Of a stretch of DNA of 32,771 bases, positions 17,279-25,227 are shown piece after piece; position 1 is the stretch's first letter, and each line of letters begins with the position of its first letter. This stretch comes from an uncultured Alphaproteobacteria bacterium (lineage in GTDB: Bacteria > Pseudomonadota > Alphaproteobacteria > Rhodobacterales > Rhodobacteraceae), in contig CACHMT010000012.1 of the NCBI GenBank assembly GCA_902581005.1, positions 1-32,771 on the forward strand, written 5' to 3'. The position numbers and the translations under genes are program-made. The notes under the pieces are model-generated. The model did no database searches, was not told the DNA's origin, and saw nothing but the letters and a program-made list of their open reading frames with translations.

Positions 17279-19048
17279 ATGAATGCCAAAGTAAATAGAA
17301 AACTTACGACCATTCTCGCCACTGATTGTGTTGGTTTTAGTCGTCTCATGGAAGCAAACGAAGAGCTAACTCTTCAAAATTTAAAGGCATGCAGATCTAT
17401 AATTGATCCAATAATAAAAGATTTTGGGGGTAGAATCTTTCATACAGCAGGGGACTCAGTTATTGCAGAATTTAATAGTCCTGTTGAATGTGTAAATGCC
17501 GCAATAGAATTTCAAAAAAGTATTTCAGAGAGAAATAATGCTTTGGATAATACATCGTCACTTGTTTTTAGAGTAGGAATACATTTAGATGATGTAATTA
17601 TAGAGGGGGATAACATATATGGGTCTGGTGTTAATATAGCCTCAAGGCTCGAGACTGAATGCTCCCCTGGACAAATCTTGCTTTCCAGAACCGTAAAAGA
17701 ACAAGTTTCAAAAAAAATTGAATTTGTAGTTAACTCTCTTGGGTTTAGAGCGCTAAAAAATATTTCTGACTCATTTGAAGTGTTTCAAGTTGCACATGAG
17801 TCACCTGAAAGTATAGCTAGACAGAATATAAATAACCAATCAAGCATAATTAAGAAATATAAGCCTAAATTGCTTGTAATTCCCTTTACAAATACCGGTA
17901 AAGACGAGGATAGTGAATATCTAGTAGATGGGATTGTAGAGGATTTAATTACTGAATTCTCTATGATTAAAGAGTTAGACATTTGTTCTAGACAAAGCGC
18001 CTTTGAATTTAAAGGAAAGGGAAGCCAATTTTCTGATTTTGCAAAGAATCTTAATGCAAATTTTGTTGTAGCAGGTAGCATACGATCTTCTGGCAAAAGA
18101 GTAAGAATATCAGTGGAATTAAACGACGTAACAGAAAATAAAGTCGTTTGGAGCCAAAAATATGATCGGGTGATTGAGGACATTTTTGATGTTCAAGATG
18201 AAATTGTAAGAAAAATTACAATTGCATTGGTAGGAGAAATAGAAATTTCAAGCCTGAATCGATCCAAAAGAAAGCCTGCTGAAAATATGACTTCATATGA
18301 GTATTTAATAAGAGCCAAGCAATTGCATCATAAGTTTACCAAAGAAGCCAATAGAGAAGCCTTAGATTTTGTTAGTAAGGCTATTGAAGCCGATCAAACA
18401 AATGCGCAAGCACTAGCTTGGAAGGCCTGCATTATGGGTCAAGCAAGAGCGAGACAGTATGTTGAAATTAAAGACCAAGAAGCTTATTACGAAGAAATGT
18501 CAGGTTACGTTCAAAGAGCAGTGGACTTAGATGAAAATGATTTCGAATGTAATAGGATGCTTTGTTTTGCCTATCTCACTCAGCATAAATACGATAAGGC
18601 AGAAGAGTATGGGAAACGGGCCTTTGACCTAAACCCAAATGATCCCAGAGTCTCCTCAGGTTATGGCGAGGTTCTTGTAAGAGTTGGAAGAAGCGGAGAA
18701 GGCATTGAATTATTAAAAAAAGCACTCGAGCTTGACCCGGTTCCAATGGGTCAAATAAATTCTGATAAGCGCCTAGCGGACCTTTTATTAGGTTTTTTTA
18801 TGGATAAGAATTATGTCGAGTGTTTAGAAATAGGCCAGAAAATTCAAAATATTGATTTTAGATCATGGCTATTGCTTTTAGAGGCGCATAAAAAAGTTAA
18901 AACACATCCAAGTGGATCTGAAAACCTTCTATCTTTGGTTGCTAAATTTAGAGATACCGACTTTGTAATGGAAATTGATAGGTTTCATATTCAGGATGAA
19001 AAAATAAATCAGAGCCTAACAAACCTTGCTACCGAGTTGCTGATTTGA
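17279..19048 (+). CDS. Soluble class III cyclase with TolB/FlgO-like and TPR domains
   Basis: A 589-residue protein, full length for its architecture: class III cyclase (about 5-180), TolB/FlgO-like domain (about 198-325, LLVIPFTNTGKDEDSEYL), and TPRs (about 345-560, for example AEEYGKRAFDLNPNDPRV). The metal ligands Asp16 (LATDCVGFS) and Asp59 (TAGDSVIAEF) are present, as is GVNIASRLE. The adenine-selecting lysine position is His55, so cAMP synthesis is not certain. No membrane segment separates the cyclase and TolB-like parts, unlike the paralogue at 13875. The last TPR units probably sense a partner or ligand; this is inference. The gene ends with TGA. Confidence 0.85.
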   Translation: MNAKVNRKLTTILATDCVGFSRLMEANEELTLQNLKACRSIIDPIIKDFGGRIFHTAGDSVIAEFNSPVECVNAAIEFQKSISERNNALDNTSSLVFRVGIHLDDVIIEGDNIYGSGVNIASRLETECSPGQILLSRTVKEQVSKKIEFVVNSLGFRALKNISDSFEVFQVAHESPESIARQNINNQSSIIKKYKPKLLVIPFTNTGKDEDSEYLVDGIVEDLITEFSMIKELDICSRQSAFEFKGKGSQFSDFAKNLNANFVVAGSIRSSGKRVRISVELNDVTENKVVWSQKYDRVIEDIFDVQDEIVRKITIALVGEIEISSLNRSKRKPAENMTSYEYLIRAKQLHHKFTKEANREALDFVSKAIEADQTNAQALAWKACIMGQARARQYVEIKDQEAYYEEMSGYVQRAVDLDENDFECNRMLCFAYLTQHKYDKAEEYGKRAFDLNPNDPRVSSGYGEVLVRVGRSGEGIELLKKALELDPVPMGQINSDKRLADLLLGFFMDKNYVECLEIGQKIQNIDFRSWLLLLEAHKKVKTHPSGSENLLSLVAKFRDTDFVMEIDRFHIQDEKINQSLTNLATELLI

Positions 19049-19147
19049 GAATTATTTTTGAATTTCATTGTGACTGAGGTGCTAAAGGTGTGAGGCTCGT
19101 TTTACTTATGTGGCAGGGCGTGACAATTATTTTGAGAATATTTAATT

Positions 19148-19669
19148 ATGAATAAAGCAAAAACTATTCTTTATTTCGGATATGGGTCAAATATGTCAAC
19201 TCAGTATCTCATAAAAAGAAGAAAAATTATTCCCCACGAGAGCAAGGTTGGGGTTTTAAAAGATTACCAATTGATAATGAATATGGGTGGTCCAAATTTT
19301 CTAGAACCCTCCTTTGCAAATATAAGAAATTGTAAAGGCGTAACAGTTGAAGGTGTAATACATAAAATTGATAGAGAAGATTTGCAAAAAATAGTTAATA
19401 CGGAGGGAGAAGATTACAAATTAGTGAAATTATCAGTTTATGTAGAGGGCTCAAGAAAAGCAGCATATACGCTGATATATATAACAGATGAAACTAAGGA
19501 CATTCCTCCATCCAAACGATATTTAAAAATTTTAATAAACGCTGCAAAAGACAATAATTTATCACAAAAGTATATAGATAGTTTAGAGAGTAGGACTAGT
19601 GTCTATTATCCTATTTTATCTGAGATTTTTTCTTTAAGAGTATACTTATGGGTTTGGTTAAGGACCTAA
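19148..19669 (+). CDS. Gamma-glutamylcyclotransferase-like protein
   Basis: A 173-residue protein opening with ILYFGYGSNM (residues 7-16), the substrate-binding loop of the gamma-glutamylcyclotransferase fold. A glutamate in NTEGEDYK (Glu86 or Glu88) sits where the family has its catalytic acid. Enzymes of this fold convert gamma-glutamyl amines or peptides to 5-oxoproline. The exact substrate is not readable. The C-terminal tail (SLRVYLWVWLRT) is hydrophobic and unlike the usual ending. It stands alone between the TPR cyclase and the crotonase, with a 99-base upstream gap. Confidence 0.72.
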   Translation: MNKAKTILYFGYGSNMSTQYLIKRRKIIPHESKVGVLKDYQLIMNMGGPNFLEPSFANIRNCKGVTVEGVIHKIDREDLQKIVNTEGEDYKLVKLSVYVEGSRKAAYTLIYITDETKDIPPSKRYLKILINAAKDNNLSQKYIDSLESRTSVYYPILSEIFSLRVYLWVWLRT

Positions 19670-19736
19670 ACTTGGCGATCTATACTTAATTAGTAAAGAC
19701 AATATAACAGCCAAATCAGATGAACATGGCTCAAAT

Positions 19737-19802
19737 AAACCTTTTTTAAAAAGTTTAAATTTATATAATTAATTCATTAAGTAATTTAAACTAAAAAGGT
19801 TT
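19737..19802 (+). promoter_or_regulatory. Long hairpin enclosing the crotonase ribosome binding site
   Basis: The right arm, 19783-19802 (AATTTAAACT then AAAAAGGTTT), is fully complementary to two left segments: 19737-19746 (AAACCTTTTT) and 19752-19761 (AGTTTAAATT). Only a 5-base bulge separates the left segments. The loop is 21 bases. The right arm contains the AAAGG Shine-Dalgarno sequence (19795-19799) of the crotonase that starts at 19807, so the folded RNA would hide it. A role as a translational switch is inference; it could also help end transcription of the upstream gene, though no T-run follows. Confidence 0.5.
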
Positions 19803-19806
19803 ATGA

Positions 19807-20604
19807 ATGACAGTAGAAATAGCGAAAACTGATGACGTTTGGACAATTATTCACAATCGTCCTGAAGCACGCAATGCCATGGATCCAAAGTCAGCTGATG
19901 ATTTAGTAGAGGCATTTAATGAATTCAATAAAAGTGATGCAAAGGTTGGGGTTTTTTACGGAGAGGGTGGAGCATTTTGTGCTGGTTGGGATCTCAAATA
20001 CGCTCATACCCTGGGAGAAAGTAGAGAAGAGCTCCACAAGCTAGATTTCCCAATAGGGTCTTCTGAGCCGCCGAGGGGTCCATTAGGACCATCTAGAATG
20101 GAACTGAATAAACCTTTAATCGGTGCTATAGAAGGTCCTGCAGTAGCCGGGGGAATGGAGCTCGCACTTTGGTGCGATATAAGAATTATGGCAGAGGACG
20201 CTTATTTTGGAGTTTATTGTCGTCGTTGGGGTATACCACTACTTGATGGAGGTACAGTTCGTCTTCCAAGACTTGTTGGTCAGGGCAAAGCACTTGAGAT
20301 TGCAATGACCGGCCGTAAAGTAACAGCTCAAGAAGCATATCAAATTGGATTATGCGAGAAAATTGTGAGTAAAGGAGACACTCGTAAAGAGGCAGAGTCC
20401 ATGGCTCATGAAATAGCTCGATTTCCTCAAGCAGCAGTATTGGCTGATCGTAGGTCTATAATCGAGACTAGGGGACTGACTATACGAGACGGTTTGAAAT
20501 TGGAATGGATGAATGGAGTTGACGCTAATCCCAAGGAAGGCGCAGCAGGGTTGGAACGATTTTCAACTGGGGCAGGTCGACATGGTGACTTTGAGAATAT
20601 ATGA
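19807..20604 (+). CDS. Enoyl-CoA hydratase/isomerase (crotonase) family protein
   Basis: A 265-residue crotonase. The oxyanion-hole segments GAFCAGWDLK (55-64) and GPAVAGGMELALWCD (about 110-124) are clear, so it should bind an acyl-CoA thioester. Glu118 matches the first catalytic glutamate of enoyl-CoA hydratase, but the second (rat Glu164) falls on Cys138 in FGVYCRRWGIP, with Asp147 in the following LLDGG. Simple hydratase activity is therefore doubtful and isomerase, hydrolase or another crotonase chemistry is possible. The start at 19807 has AAAGG at 19795-19799, inside a strong hairpin. No other fatty-acid oxidation gene is near. It is convergent with the aldolase-dehydrogenase gene. 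Confidence 0.88.
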   Translation: MTVEIAKTDDVWTIIHNRPEARNAMDPKSADDLVEAFNEFNKSDAKVGVFYGEGGAFCAGWDLKYAHTLGESREELHKLDFPIGSSEPPRGPLGPSRMELNKPLIGAIEGPAVAGGMELALWCDIRIMAEDAYFGVYCRRWGIPLLDGGTVRLPRLVGQGKALEIAMTGRKVTAQEAYQIGLCEKIVSKGDTRKEAESMAHEIARFPQAAVLADRRSIIETRGLTIRDGLKLEWMNGVDANPKEGAAGLERFSTGAGRHGDFENI

Positions 20605-20735
20605 TCTTTAATGCGCAAGAGTAAGTAATAATCTAAAAATATATTTTTTGAAGAAACTTCAATAAACATTTAGATATTTAACCGATTAAATTCAGTAAGG
20701 CTTTGGGGTTAAAATCTTACGGAAGATGATTTGCG

Positions 20736-22775
20736 CTATCTGAGCTCAGCAGCAGTATTCCCACCATCTACTGTTAAAACGTGACCAGTTGTTCTTTCGA
20801 GCTTCGCTAGTGCAATAAAGGCATCCGCTACGTGAACAGCTTCTACTTCTTTTTTAAGTGAATTGCCTGACATATATTCTTTTTCCGACAAATCTCTAGC
20901 TTTTGCTCGTGTCTTTATAAACTCCGATGTTAGTAGTCCAGATCTTATACGATCGGCATTAATGCCGTTAACGCGAATACCTGATGAGCCAAGCTCTAAT
21001 GCCAGTTGTCTCATTAAGAACATAGTCGTAGATTTAGGCATACCGTACGCACCCATTCCTTTGCCAGGATTAACTGCTTGCTTTGAAATGTTAAATAAAA
21101 TTTGGCCCCCTCTGCCCTGTATCTCAAGTATTTTTGCAGCCTCAATTGAAAAAGATTGATGCGCAAAAAAATTAAGCTCAAAAGATTCTCTTAGTTTCTT
21201 ATCTGGTAGATTAAGTAGCTGTCCGCTTGGAGCGTTGCCAGCATTTGAAACTAATATATCTAGGCCTCCAAAATTCCAAATTGCAGCTTCCATTGCTTTT
21301 TTAGCACTATTTTTGTCAGTAATGTCACAGCAAAATGATTTATCCCATTGTGTCAGTTTTGATAATGCAATGTCTAACAGCTTTTGATTATTATCAACTA
21401 ACAGGATATTTGCGCCCAATCGAGAAAATGCTTTAGCTGTTTCAAGTCCAATCGTTCCAGCTCCACCTGTGACAATAACTACTTTTCCTTCAAAATGAGG
21501 AGGGGTACCTTTCCCTAATTTTGCTTGTTCTAGTGACCAATACTCACAATCAAACATATCTTTTTCTTTGATAGGGTAAAATCCTCCAAATTTCTCACTA
21601 ATGATACGAATATGTAAGTTTTGTTCAGCCAGGTCAGCTATAGCAGATGCTTCTTTAGCATTTCTGCCCACCCCAATAACTCCAATACTTCGTAACCACC
21701 CATGTTTTGGATCTGCAGTCAGAATTGATTTCTTTTCATCTGCCCTTTTCGACTGTCTATTAAAATATTTTATATACCTACTAGAGAAACCCTCAATATG
21801 TTTCTTTAACACCTTTTCATCTTGATAGTCCGCTATATTTTTGATGTGAAGCGGTGCCCCTTTAGTTCTGATAACGTGATCCGGAGAGGCCATGCCTCTA
21901 TTTTCTAGCTTTGATAGGTTTTTATCATTCAGTAAATTTAATACTTGTTTGCTATTTCTTAGATCAATTATTGGCATCGGATCGTTTTTCCCTAACGATA
22001 TGTTTGCGATCAAACCTCTTATTTTGGGGAGCATATATAAATTTTTTGTGGGATGTCTTTTACCAAGCTCTAATTCTTTTTTTAAGCTAAAGAATGCAGC
22101 TACTTTATTTGTTTGCTCAATTACTCTCCGATAACTTTCTTCAGCTGTTTTTCCAAAGGTAAAATGACCATGATTTAGCAAAAGCATACCTTTTACTGAT
22201 GGGTTTTTTTCATATATTTCATAAGCTTTTTTTGCTAATTTAAAGCCAGGCATTATGTATGGAACTATAGCTAGAGAGTCGCCAAATATTTTATTACATA
22301 TCTTCTTTGCATCTGGTAAATTAGCCAAAATTAAAAATGGTGTAGAGTGAGTATGGTCCACGAATTTATGAGGCAAAAATGCATGAAGTAACGTTTCAAC
22401 AGATGGATTGGGTGAGCCACTATCAATAAGGTTATTTCTCTGGATATTAACCATATCCTCATCAGTCATTTTTTTTAACTTCCGAAACTCTCGTAGTGGA
22501 CTCAACCGTACACCTGGTAATCCTGGGGCTTCAATAGTATCAAGGTTCCAGCCTGAACCCTTCACATGAAGAATCTCTTCATCTTTTCCAAAAATATTTT
22601 TTCTAGTTACTTTAACGGATGTATTTCCACCACCGTGCATTATTAGGTCAGGGACTAAACCAATTAGTCTTGAGGTATAAACTCTTTCTCCAAGATCTTT
22701 ATCTGCAACTAATGAACCAGCTTTCCTTCTCCATCCATTCGCATCAATTTTACTATAATTATTTTTTACAAACAT
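20736..22775 (-). CDS. Class II aldolase fused to short-chain dehydrogenase
   Basis: A 679-residue two-domain enzyme. The N-terminal class II aldolase (about 1-330) has GGGNTSVK (48-55), catalytic Glu127 (PSVETLLH) and zinc ligands His141, His143 (DHTHS) and His202 (NHGHFTFG). The C-terminal SDR (about 428-679) has TGGAGTIG (436-443), NAG, Ser564 and Tyr577-x3-Lys581; Asp461 after the second strand suggests NAD(H). The architecture matches rhizobial rhamnulose-1-phosphate aldolase/lactaldehyde dehydrogenase. Here it follows mtnK and mtnA by 11 bases, so methylthioribulose-1-phosphate or 5-deoxyribulose-1-phosphate is the more likely substrate, giving DHAP plus an aldehyde for the SDR. That substrate is inference; the two domains are clear. 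Confidence 0.88.
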   Translation of the reverse strand: MFVKNNYSKIDANGWRRKAGSLVADKDLGERVYTSRLIGLVPDLIMHGGGNTSVKVTRKNIFGKDEEILHVKGSGWNLDTIEAPGLPGVRLSPLREFRKLKKMTDEDMVNIQRNNLIDSGSPNPSVETLLHAFLPHKFVDHTHSTPFLILANLPDAKKICNKIFGDSLAIVPYIMPGFKLAKKAYEIYEKNPSVKGMLLLNHGHFTFGKTAEESYRRVIEQTNKVAAFFSLKKELELGKRHPTKNLYMLPKIRGLIANISLGKNDPMPIIDLRNSKQVLNLLNDKNLSKLENRGMASPDHVIRTKGAPLHIKNIADYQDEKVLKKHIEGFSSRYIKYFNRQSKRADEKKSILTADPKHGWLRSIGVIGVGRNAKEASAIADLAEQNLHIRIISEKFGGFYPIKEKDMFDCEYWSLEQAKLGKGTPPHFEGKVVIVTGGAGTIGLETAKAFSRLGANILLVDNNQKLLDIALSKLTQWDKSFCCDITDKNSAKKAMEAAIWNFGGLDILVSNAGNAPSGQLLNLPDKKLRESFELNFFAHQSFSIEAAKILEIQGRGGQILFNISKQAVNPGKGMGAYGMPKSTTMFLMRQLALELGSSGIRVNGINADRIRSGLLTSEFIKTRAKARDLSEKEYMSGNSLKKEVEAVHVADAFIALAKLERTTGHVLTVDGGNTAAELR

Positions 22776-22786
22776 TTTTTTATCCT

Positions 22787-23872
22787 TTATTTGCTGGGAA
22801 AAAGGTCTTCTAGTTTTTGGGTGTTTGGATTGCAGACACCATTTTCTGTAATTAAGCCAGTAATCAAACTGGAAGGTGTAATATCGAAGGCAGGATTAAA
22901 TCCAAAAGTCCCTTCTGGCGTTACTTTAACACTGTTTATCTCATTATTTTTATCGTTTCCTTTCACATAAGAAACTTCTTCCTCATTTCTTTCTTCTATG
23001 GGGATTTCTTTTAGTCCATCGTAGACAGTCCAATCTATTGTTGGGGAGGGCAAAGCCACATAAAACGGCACCTCATTGTCTTTTGCAGCTAAAGCTTTTA
23101 AATATGTGCCAATTTTATTGCAAACATCACCTTTGGCTGTAGTTCGGTCAGTTCCTACAATTACCATATCAACCTGACCAGTTTGCATCAGAAACCCACC
23201 AGTATTATCTACGATGTATTCATGATCAATACCATGACTATTTAGCTCCCATGAAGTAAGCGCTCCTTGATTTCTTGGCCGTGTTTCATCTACCCATATT
23301 TTAACAGGAATCCCTTTATCATATGCCTGATACATAGGACTAGTTGCAGTACCCCAGTCAACCGTTGCCAGCCAACCCGCATTGCAGTGGGTAAGTATAT
23401 TTACGGGATCACCTTTTTTCTGATTAGAAATTTTTGATATTATGTCTAAGCCAAACTCACCAATTTTCCGATTTATTTCAACATCTTCATCTGAGATCTC
23501 CAGAGCTAACTCCATAGCTTTTTTTGTTCTATCAGTTGTGGCCACTTGCGACAAATAATCTTTACATCGATTGAGAGCCCATCTTAGATTTATTGCCGTT
23601 GGTCTTGTCGCGTTAAGAACTTCCCAGGCATTATCTAGTGCTTTGTCTGTGCAGTCCTTCTGCATTTGTTTTGCAATGCCGAAAGCAGCTGTGGCCCCAA
23701 TAAGTGGTGCTCCCCTTACCGCCATATCTTTAATTGCAATTCTGAAATCCTCTAAACTATCTAAATCGATAACTTTAAATGAGTAAGGCAACTCTCTTTG
23801 ATCGATTATTTTTACAGTATTCGAGTCTTTTTCATACCAAATAGATCTATAGTGTTTGTTGTTTACCTTCAT
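22787..23872 (-). CDS. mtnA: S-methyl-5-thioribose-1-phosphate isomerase
   Basis: A 361-residue member of the eIF2B-related aldose-1-phosphate isomerase family. It converts methylthioribose-1-phosphate to methylthioribulose-1-phosphate, and family members also accept 5-deoxyribose-1-phosphate. The phosphate-binding RGAPLIGATAAFG begins at residue 53. The catalytic Cys163 (THCNAGWLAT) and Asp241 (GTDRTTAKGDVCNKIGTY) are both present, separating it from regulatory eIF2B homologues. The ATG overlaps the mtnK stop by four bases (ATGA), so the two are translationally coupled. The acidic segment EERNEEEVSY is a modest insertion near the C-terminus. Confidence 0.93.
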   Translation of the reverse strand: MKVNNKHYRSIWYEKDSNTVKIIDQRELPYSFKVIDLDSLEDFRIAIKDMAVRGAPLIGATAAFGIAKQMQKDCTDKALDNAWEVLNATRPTAINLRWALNRCKDYLSQVATTDRTKKAMELALEISDEDVEINRKIGEFGLDIISKISNQKKGDPVNILTHCNAGWLATVDWGTATSPMYQAYDKGIPVKIWVDETRPRNQGALTSWELNSHGIDHEYIVDNTGGFLMQTGQVDMVIVGTDRTTAKGDVCNKIGTYLKALAAKDNEVPFYVALPSPTIDWTVYDGLKEIPIEERNEEEVSYVKGNDKNNEINSVKVTPEGTFGFNPAFDITPSSLITGLITENGVCNPNTQKLEDLFPSK

Positions 23873-25125
23873 AAAACATCCTTCGAATTATAATCTTGAG
23901 CCAACGTTATTAATTTTGTGACAGTATCAATATTTTGAGTCTTTAAAATTAAGTCTCTTCCCATAAGAAGATTTCTAGCCTCCAACTTTGCGCGCAGTTT
24001 AGTATCCTCTATTAACTCAAAATCAGCATTATGAGCCAAAGATAAACATCTACGATGCATCTCTATTCCACAAAATCCTACGGCGTCTGACCAGATGGAG
24101 TTTAAAAAGTTTTCTAAAGCGAATGATGATGAGTGGCCTTGATCTTCAAACAAAGTTTTTGGAAATAATATTCCATTTCTCGCACTATTCCATAATGCAC
24201 TAAATTCAGCTTGAAAATGTTCAACCGTTTCTTTCATTATAGTAGATATCCATGATTGGTAATCTGATTGCTCTGAAGTCTTTCTGTGCCCTTCTTGGCT
24301 AAAATAAGCCATCAAAAAATTTGCTAAAAGCATACCTAAGTCGAAACCCATAGGGCCATAAAATGCGAATTCAGGATCAATCACCCTAGTTTGATCATTT
24401 GTACACATAATTGAACCAGAATGTAAATCACCATGGCACATAGTTTCTGTATTAGAAGCGAATTTTCTAAGCATGTTTTGAACACAACTTTTCATTTTAA
24501 TATCGTTTCTGAGAATATTAATTATTTTTTCTAATCCCTCTGTATTACTATTCATTTCAGCATTAAAATACGGATCTGTAAAAACAAGGTTTTCTGTGAT
24601 TGCCATTAGTTCAATATTTTTTTCAAATAAAGATACATCGATTTTTTTGGTTTTGGTCTCCATATATAAATCGGATCCTTTGAAAGCAATTCTCGCACAA
24701 TGCAACCCTAATACCTCTGAAAGTCCATCAACCTTCTCGCCTTCGATTAGCTTATTCCTAAGAATTTTGTGATTCTCAAGATATTCCATAGCTATTAGAC
24801 CTTGATCACTATCGAAGTATAAAACTTTAGGGACCACCCCTGGGTCTCTCTCCTCTTGCCTAATTAATGCATTATATTCAAAAAAAGCTCTTTCAAGAGT
24901 CAACGGCCAACTGTCACCCACTAAACGAACATACGGTAAAGCCTGTTTTATAATCACCTTACCAAGGTCGCCTGTAACAATAAAAACCAAATTAAGGTTG
25001 CCGTCTCCAACCTCAGCAACATCCCAGGAATTGGGATCTGTTCCCACTTTTCCGGCAATTTCTTTTATTTTATATAGCCTTTCAGGAAGACTTTCAGGTG
25101 TTAACGCAAGGTAGTTATCTGGCAT
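23869..25125 (-). CDS. mtnK: S-methyl-5-thioribose kinase
   Basis: A 418-residue kinase of the choline-kinase-like fold that phosphorylates the anomeric C1 hydroxyl of methylthioribose using ATP. Motifs are GDGNLNLVF (nucleotide loop, 40-48), VIIKQ (Lys60), CHGDLHSGSIM (catalytic Asp233) and VIDPEFAFYGPMGFDLG (metal-binding Asp250). I place the start at 25125, which has GGAGAAAAA just upstream on the minus strand and gives the usual length; the longer frame to 25203 adds a Phe-rich stretch with no ribosome binding site. It is first in the leftward operon mtnK-mtnA-aldolase/SDR and divergent from the ABC importer genes. Activity on 5-deoxyribose is possible and cannot be read from motifs. Confidence 0.93.
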   Translation of the reverse strand: MPDNYLALTPESLPERLYKIKEIAGKVGTDPNSWDVAEVGDGNLNLVFIVTGDLGKVIIKQALPYVRLVGDSWPLTLERAFFEYNALIRQEERDPGVVPKVLYFDSDQGLIAMEYLENHKILRNKLIEGEKVDGLSEVLGLHCARIAFKGSDLYMETKTKKIDVSLFEKNIELMAITENLVFTDPYFNAEMNSNTEGLEKIINILRNDIKMKSCVQNMLRKFASNTETMCHGDLHSGSIMCTNDQTRVIDPEFAFYGPMGFDLGMLLANFLMAYFSQEGHRKTSEQSDYQSWISTIMKETVEHFQAEFSALWNSARNGILFPKTLFEDQGHSSSFALENFLNSIWSDAVGFCGIEMHRRCLSLAHNADFELIEDTKLRAKLEARNLLMGRDLILKTQNIDTVTKLITLAQDYNSKDVL

Positions 25126-25160
25126 TTTTTCTCCGATATTAGCTTCAATAAATTTAAAAT

Positions 25161-25187
25161 TTGTAAAGAAAGTAAAGCATCTATAAT
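25161..25187 (+). promoter_or_regulatory. Candidate sigma70 promoter of the ABC importer operon
   Basis: A perfect -10 hexamer TATAAT lies at 25182-25187 in the 102-base spacer between mtnK and the ABC ATPase gene. TTGTAA at 25161-25166 is a possible -35 box but the gap is only 15 bases. Transcription from about 25194 would leave a leader of about 34 bases before the ATG at 25228. Both operons read outward from this spacer, so shared control is plausible; no operator is obvious. Confidence 0.4.
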
Positions 25188-25227
25188 CTAAAAAGTGAAT
25201 CATTATTTACGTTGGGTAATACTATTT

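Noticed and set aside
20648-20662. Small hairpin TTGAAG-AAA-CTTCAA as terminator between the crotonase and aldolase genes
   Set aside because: The stem is only six pairs and no T-run follows it on either strand, so termination cannot be supported.
20736-22775. Rhamnose catabolism locus
   Set aside because: The fusion looks like rhizobial RhaD, but no rhamnose isomerase, rhamnulokinase, RhaU or rhamnose regulator is present, and the operon partners are mtnK and mtnA.
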